Assembly (NCBI GenBank): GCA_016211095.1
Contig: JACQSW010000059.1
Location: 1-9,035, forward strand
DNA from: Candidatus Woesearchaeota archaeon
GTDB taxonomy: Archaea > Nanobdellota > Nanobdellia > SCGC-AAA011-G17 > GW2011-AR17
Reading direction: 5' to 3'
Length of the DNA stretch: 9,035 nt
The position numbers and the translations under genes are program-made. The notes under the pieces were generated by a model. The model made no database searches and was not told the origin of the DNA. It saw nothing but the letters and a program-made list of their open reading frames with translations. Each line of letters begins with the position of its first letter. Position 1 is the stretch's first letter. Shown here one piece after another: positions 5,210 to 9,035 of this stretch.

Positions 5210-5830
5210 CTATTTTTTCTTCTTTTTGTACCTGCCGCGGCTTTCCACTCGCTCAAGCCGCTTAATAACCATTGAAGATTCGTTAAAATTTTTACAATAA
5301 TTACTAAGGATTTCGTTAAAGCTTTTTTTCCAATGCTTGTAATGTTTGCTTTTAAGCGCTTGTTTGAGCAGGTAAATATCAACGGCTTTATCTTCGTCTT
5401 TTGTTGAAAAAAATCCTAGCCCGAAATCCAAGAAAAAAATTTTGCCATCTTTCAAAATCATGTTGGACGTTGTCAGGTCTCCATGGATGAGGTTGGATTT
5501 GTGAAGCTCAGCCACCATGGAACCGATTTGTTTGAGGGCTTTTTTTCTATCAAAAACATTCATAGCATCCAAAACGTCACGAAGCTTTTTCCCATCCAAA
5601 AACTCCATCTCTATAACCATTTCCTTATCAGATGAATTAAAAAGGTCCGGCACGTTGATTACGCCCTTGGCTCTTGTTAAAAGCCTAACCTCTGCCCGCG
5701 TATTTTTTTTCCTAATCTCAAGGTCAAGTTGCGGAATGCGATACTTCTTCGGCACCCTCTCTTTTATTATTTTGCCGCCTTCCAAAAAAATTTTGGCTTC
5801 TGCGCCTTGATGAAGAAATATTTTTGCCAT
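5210..5830 (-). CDS. bud32: Bud32-type atypical kinase/ATPase of the KEOPS complex
   Basis: This 206-residue stand-alone Bud32 works with Kae1, Cgi121 and Pcc1 in making the t6A base on tRNAs that read ANN codons. Family marks are H7-Q-G-A-E-A, the ATP-binding lysine region I-I-K23-E-R-V-P-K-K-Y-R-I-P-Q-L-D, E47, the catalytic loop H116-G-D118-L-T-T-S-N123, the metal-binding D135-F-G, and the following D-E-D-K-A-V-D-I-Y. The basic tail ending in five lysines matches the conserved C-terminus (VESRGR then K) that contacts tRNA. Kae1 is not fused here, unlike in some archaea. The gene shares one base with the end of srp54 (TGATG), so the two are co-transcribed and translationally coupled. Confidence 0.95.
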   Translation of the reverse strand: MAKIFLHQGAEAKIFLEGGKIIKERVPKKYRIPQLDLEIRKKNTRAEVRLLTRAKGVINVPDLFNSSDKEMVIEMEFLDGKKLRDVLDAMNVFDRKKALKQIGSMVAELHKSNLIHGDLTTSNMILKDGKIFFLDFGLGFFSTKDEDKAVDIYLLKQALKSKHYKHWKKSFNEILSNYCKNFNESSMVIKRLERVESRGRYKKKKK

Positions 5831-7197
5831 CAGAACATTTTGAAGCCTTTCGGCATTTTTTTCTTGAACTTCTGCATAAGCTTATTCGGGTCTTGGCCTT
5901 CGGCGCCTTTCATGAGCTTAACCATCTTCTTAGCTGCCCTGTACTGTTTCAAAAGGTCCCTAACTTCGCTAACGCTAGCCCCAGCGCCTTTTGCTATCCT
6001 ATCAATCCTGCTTCGACTAAGAATCTCAGGGTCTTCAAGCTCTTCTTTGGTACAACTCTGCATTATATGTTTCCACTTCTTTAATTTGTGTTCTTGGCCT
6101 TGAAGCATCTCCTTAGGAATATTCAAGTTCCCTAAACCCGGGATTAATTCCACTATTTTGCTGAGCGAACCCATCTTGCTCATCGCCTGCAGCTGCTCGT
6201 ACAAGTCTAAAAAGTTGAATTCGCCTTTCAAAAATTTTTGCCCAAGCTCCTCGGCGCTTTCCTCCGTCATGACTTCTTTTGCTTTTTCCAGCAAAGCCTC
6301 TATGTCACCCATGCCGAGCATTCTCCCCACAAAACCCTTCGGGTTAAATTCTTCTAGGTCATCAACCTTTTCTCCTACACCAACAAATTTTATTTTTGCA
6401 TCAGTCACTGCGCAAGCAGTTAAGGCGCCTCCCGCTTTTGCTGTTCCATCCATCTTCGTAACGATAACGCCTGTTACGCCGCAGCTTTCATGGAATTTTT
6501 GCGCTTGATCCTGGGCTGCCTGGCCTATATCGGCGGAAATCACTAACAAATTCTCGTTAGGCTTTATGTAATGATTAAGGGAGGTTATTTCTTCTATCAA
6601 GTCCTTGCTCAAAGCATCCCTTCCTGCAGTGTCAATTATTAATAGGTCAAATTTTGAGAATTCTCTTTCAAATTCTTTGTAAACTTTTAAGGCATTCTTC
6701 TCTTTCTTATTGATGAAAAATGTGACCCCAATTTTTTCGCACACCTGCTTTAATTGTTCAGGCGCGGCTGGCCGATGGACATCCAATCCTACAGCAGCAA
6801 CTTTAAAACCTCTTTTAGAATAATACTTTGCAATTTTTCCGATGGTGGTACTTTTTCCCACGCCGAAGAGACCCATCATCATTATTTTGAACGGCTTTTT
6901 GGTTTTGTCAATTTTGATTTCCGCTTTTTCTTCCCCTAAGAATTTGACGAGCTCTTCATAGACAACTTTTATGATGTGCTCCCTTTGGCTTATCCCTTTC
7001 GGCGGCGTTTCTTCTAATGCCCTTTGCTTTATTTTTTTGCTTAATTCAAATACGAGTTTTACGTTAACGTCTGCTTGGAGCAAAGCTCTCTGGATATCCC
7101 TTACGAGTTCGTCGATGAGTTTTTCGTCAACAAACATGCTTCTCGCTATTTTTGACAGGCTATCCTTCAGTGCGCTTCCAAGCTTTTCCAAAACCAT
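5830..7197 (-). CDS. srp54: Signal recognition particle GTPase SRP54
   Basis: This 455-residue protein binds SRP RNA and signal peptides on the ribosome and docks with FtsY at the membrane. The N domain is residues 1-90. The G domain runs from about 100 to 300, with P-loop G109-L-F-G-V-G-K-S-T-T118, D139-V-H-R-P-A-A, D189-T-A-G-R193, T247-K-M-D-G and the closing G273-V-G-E. The M domain (about 325-455) has the methionine-containing finger loop and the RNA-binding S394-R-S-R-I-D-R-I-A-K-G-A-G. The tail is rich in K and M. The P-loop reads GVGKS where most SRP54 have GSGKT, and DVH replaces the usual DTY/DTF; both are small changes. The ATG at 7197 has a TATA box about 33 bases upstream and almost no leader. 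bud32 follows directly. Confidence 0.97.
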   Translation of the reverse strand: MVLEKLGSALKDSLSKIARSMFVDEKLIDELVRDIQRALLQADVNVKLVFELSKKIKQRALEETPPKGISQREHIIKVVYEELVKFLGEEKAEIKIDKTKKPFKIMMMGLFGVGKSTTIGKIAKYYSKRGFKVAAVGLDVHRPAAPEQLKQVCEKIGVTFFINKKEKNALKVYKEFEREFSKFDLLIIDTAGRDALSKDLIEEITSLNHYIKPNENLLVISADIGQAAQDQAQKFHESCGVTGVIVTKMDGTAKAGGALTACAVTDAKIKFVGVGEKVDDLEEFNPKGFVGRMLGMGDIEALLEKAKEVMTEESAEELGQKFLKGEFNFLDLYEQLQAMSKMGSLSKIVELIPGLGNLNIPKEMLQGQEHKLKKWKHIMQSCTKEELEDPEILSRSRIDRIAKGAGASVSEVRDLLKQYRAAKKMVKLMKGAEGQDPNKLMQKFKKKMPKGFKMF

Positions 7198-7225
7198 TGT
7201 TATTAAACAGGATTAATTTGGCTGA

Positions 7226-7233
7226 TTTATAAA
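7226..7233 (-). promoter_or_regulatory. TATA box of srp54-bud32
   Basis: TTTATAAA is centred about 33 bases ahead of the srp54 ATG, giving a leader of about 5-8 bases and no Shine-Dalgarno. Confidence 0.6.
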
Positions 7234-7271
7234 GGTTTTTGCAAAATTGTTCAAAGAACGAAACCGCCTTT

Positions 7272-8123
7272 TCATGATGGGTCTATATGAATGAAAACGT
7301 TATCTATGCTTGGGAGGCTTTCTACCGCTTTTCCAACTTTTTTCACAATCAGGTGCGCATTGAACGTTGTGAGTTTTTTGTCCAACTCTATATGTATGCC
7401 TACATGAACAAAATTTCCGACGTAATGCGCCTTTATGTCATGAACGCCTTTTACGCCTTTTATGCTTAAAGTTTTTTCCCTTATTTTATCGATAAGCGGT
7501 TGAGGCGGGCATTTGCCTACGAGGTAATCTACGTTTTGGCTGCCTAGCTCATACGCAGTCTTTAAGACCCACCCCCCAACAAAAATGGCTGCTAACGGGT
7601 CGGCAAGCGGATATCCTAATGTGCCTGCAATTATGCCGATCATGGCAGTTCCTGATATGTAAACATCATTTTTTGAATCAAACGCGCTTGCAAGGATGGC
7701 TGGACTGTCAAATTTTTTGCCAATCTTTTTCAAATAAGAAGCCATACTGTACTTTACAATTATTACAATTAGTAAAACTGTTATTGGTATCCAGCCGAAC
7801 GTTACTGTTTGCTTAAAAATGATTCTTTCTATTGCCGCCTTGATTACTTCAAAACCTAAGACGCCTGCTAAAACCGCAACGAAAAAACCTGCTATCGGCT
7901 CCGCCCTGTGATGGCCAAACGGGTGGCTCACATCCGCCCTCATCCTGCCAACTTTGACTGCGATGAATATTGCTATTGCGCTAGCTATATCGGTGAATGA
8001 ATTTATTGCATCTGAAATTAGGGCGATACTATTGGACATTAATCCAAATACTATTTTGAGTGCGAATAATGCTGTGTTGGCAACTAATCCCACTATTGTT
8101 GCTTTGAACGCTGCGCGCCTCAT
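7272..8123 (-). CDS. Cation diffusion facilitator (CDF) metal exporter, possibly Mn-type
   Basis: The protein is 283 residues from the ATG at 8123. It has six membrane helices over residues 7-200 and a C-terminal ferredoxin-like cytoplasmic domain (about 207-283). CDF proteins export divalent metals using the proton gradient and work as dimers. The transport site pairs helix 2 (S38-D-A-I-N42-S-F-T-D46, counted from the TTG three bases upstream) with helix 5 (F149-D150-S-K-N-D154). Aligned by eye to the known zinc/iron transporter YiiP (D, D, H, D), the site here is N42, D46, D150, D154. Asn on helix 2 and no His on helix 5 is the pattern of bacterial manganese CDFs, so Mn is the better guess over Zn. 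H68-P-F-G-H-H is also family-typical. ATG 8123 is preferred over TTG 8126 because the TATA box spacing gives a leaderless start. Confidence 0.92.
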   Translation of the reverse strand: MRRAAFKATIVGLVANTALFALKIVFGLMSNSIALISDAINSFTDIASAIAIFIAVKVGRMRADVSHPFGHHRAEPIAGFFVAVLAGVLGFEVIKAAIERIIFKQTVTFGWIPITVLLIVIIVKYSMASYLKKIGKKFDSPAILASAFDSKNDVYISGTAMIGIIAGTLGYPLADPLAAIFVGGWVLKTAYELGSQNVDYLVGKCPPQPLIDKIREKTLSIKGVKGVHDIKAHYVGNFVHVGIHIELDKKLTTFNAHLIVKKVGKAVESLPSIDNVFIHIDPS

Positions 8124-8146
8124 CAAGGCTAATAATAAGAGTTGGA

Positions 8147-8158
8147 GGTATTTAAGTG
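8147..8158 (-). promoter_or_regulatory. TATA-like box of the CDF gene, overlapping the ftsY 3' end region
   Basis: CACTTAAATACC is centred about 29 bases ahead of the CDF ATG. It lies in the 38-base gap just after the ftsY stop, so the transporter may have its own leaderless transcript besides any read-through from ftsY. Confidence 0.4.
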
Positions 8159-8161
8159 TTA

Positions 8162-9035
8162 TCAGAGACCAAGGCTGCTAATAATTTTTTGTTTATCAAA
8201 CTTTTCTAGGTCATCATATTTTTGCCCAACGCCCAAAAAGAGGATAGGCTTTTTGCTGACATAAGAAATTGAGATTGCCGCCCCCCCCTTCTCATCAACA
8301 TCAGCTTTTGTCAATATGGCCCCATCAACGTTGACGCTTTCGTTGAATTTTACCATTTGCTCTGTGCAATCATTTCCCGAGATAGACTCGCCAATAAATA
8401 TTTTGAGGTCTGGCTTTGATACTCTTACTATTTTTTCCATTTCGCTCATTAAATTCGCGTTTGAATGGATTCTTCCGGCAGTGTCTATCAAAACAACGTC
8501 TATCCCTTTTGCTTGGGCGTGTTTTATGCCGTCAAAACAAACTGCAGCCGGGTCGGAGGCGTAATTGTGCTTCACAATTTTTACCCCTAAATTCTTTGCA
8601 TGCTCTTCCAACTGCTCTATGGAAGCTGCTCGCCAAGTGTCCGCGGCGACCAAAACGCAGCTCAAATGGTTCTTTATTAAATAATTAGCTACCTTCGCTA
8701 ACGAAGTCGTTTTTCCTCCCCCGTTGATCCCTAAGAAGAGTATGATGTACGGTTTTTCTTTCTTATTTTTGATTTCTTGTATTAAGTCTATTTGTGGAAC
8801 GTCAAACAATCCTTCAATGCTGTTCCTTAACGATTCAATTATTGCTTCTTCTATCTTGTTCTTCCTTATCGGGACATTTACCAATTGTTTTTTTAAGTCA
8901 ACCTTGATTTTGTCAATCACCCCTAAGGCTACATTGTTTTCTAGAAGGGTTACTTCAAGGTCCCAGAATAGCTCTTCAAACTGCTTTTCAGTTATTGTTT
9001 TGGTTGTTACTTTCTCTTTTATTTTTTCAAAGAAA
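8162..9035 (-). CDS. ftsY: SRP receptor FtsY, C-terminal NG domain (5' end cut by right edge)
   Basis: FtsY is the membrane-side GTPase that pairs with SRP54 to deliver ribosomes to the translocon. The frame is open from the right edge (first full codon 9034-9032), giving 290 visible residues; an internal GTG at 8920 is not the start, because residues before it continue the N domain (TITEKQFEELFWDLEVTLL). Numbered from the first visible residue, motifs are P-loop G102-I-N-G-G-G-K-T-T-S, D132-T-W-R-A-A-S, D184-T-A-G-R, T242-K-A-D and G268-V-G-Q-K-Y-D-D-L. DTWRAAS and GVGQKYDDL distinguish it from SRP54, and there is no M domain. The missing part would be the rest of the N domain and any acidic membrane-targeting region. 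Confidence 0.95.
   Translation of the reverse strand, partial: FFEKIKEKVTTKTITEKQFEELFWDLEVTLLENNVALGVIDKIKVDLKKQLVNVPIRKNKIEEAIIESLRNSIEGLFDVPQIDLIQEIKNKKEKPYIILFLGINGGGKTTSLAKVANYLIKNHLSCVLVAADTWRAASIEQLEEHAKNLGVKIVKHNYASDPAAVCFDGIKHAQAKGIDVVLIDTAGRIHSNANLMSEMEKIVRVSKPDLKIFIGESISGNDCTEQMVKFNESVNVDGAILTKADVDEKGGAAISISYVSKKPILFLGVGQKYDDLEKFDKQKIISSLGL

Noticed and set aside
5149..5382. Alternative minus-strand frame at the bud32 3' end
   Set aside because: It overlaps conserved Bud32 sequence in another frame and shows no recognisable domain.
8162..8920. A complete FtsY starting at GTG 8920
   Set aside because: The frame continues upstream to the window edge with clear N-domain sequence, so the gene is cut by the edge.
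1..9035. CRISPR array, insertion sequence, or att site
   Set aside because: No regularly spaced repeats, transposase, or terminal inverted repeats were seen; the mobile element present is the group I intron.

Overview
The window looks like chromosomal DNA of an archaeon, AT-rich and tightly packed. Archaeal markers are both subunits of topoisomerase VI, SRP54 plus FtsY, a stand-alone Bud32-type kinase, TATA-box promoters 25-37 bases ahead of starts, several leaderless or nearly leaderless genes, and a tRNA without encoded CCA. The compact layout and mixture of families suggest a DPANN-type lineage, but the lineage is an inference.

Left edge (1-646, minus strand): a two-gene module. A wHTH-nucleotidyltransferase (MNT) fusion overlaps the first codons of a HEPN-like protein that leaves the window at base 1. 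This arrangement resembles an MNT/HEPN toxin-antitoxin pair. Two inverted repeats, 21 bp apart, lie between its TATA box and start codon and look like operators.

647-1390 (minus strand): the most unusual locus. A tRNA-Asn(GUU) gene is split inside its anticodon, between U35 and U36, by an intron of about 515 bases. The intron is not an archaeal bulge-helix-bulge intron. It has a nearly complete group I ribozyme core: P3, P4, P6, P7, P8, P9 and P9.0 can be paired base by base, the U before the 5' splice site is present, and the intron ends in G. The core sequences resemble the IC3 introns of bacterial tRNA genes. It carries a small HNH homing-endonuclease gene between P1 and P3, whose last codons form the 5' strand of P3.

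1391-1984 (plus strand): a leaderless single-domain HD-GYP protein, the only plus-strand gene, which ends in a T-run against the convergent top6A.

1983-9035 (minus strand): housekeeping genes. In transcription order from the right edge they are ftsY (5' end cut off), a CDF metal transporter, srp54 overlapping bud32, a small EF-Tu-domain-II-like protein with the window's one strong Shine-Dalgarno, and top6B overlapping top6A. SRP54 and FtsY form the co-translational targeting pathway. Bud32 belongs to the KEOPS tRNA-modification complex. Top6A/B form the heterotetrameric type IIB topoisomerase.

The only gene-free stretch over 100 bases is 647-758, which holds an imperfect inverted structure of unknown meaning and the tRNA terminator.
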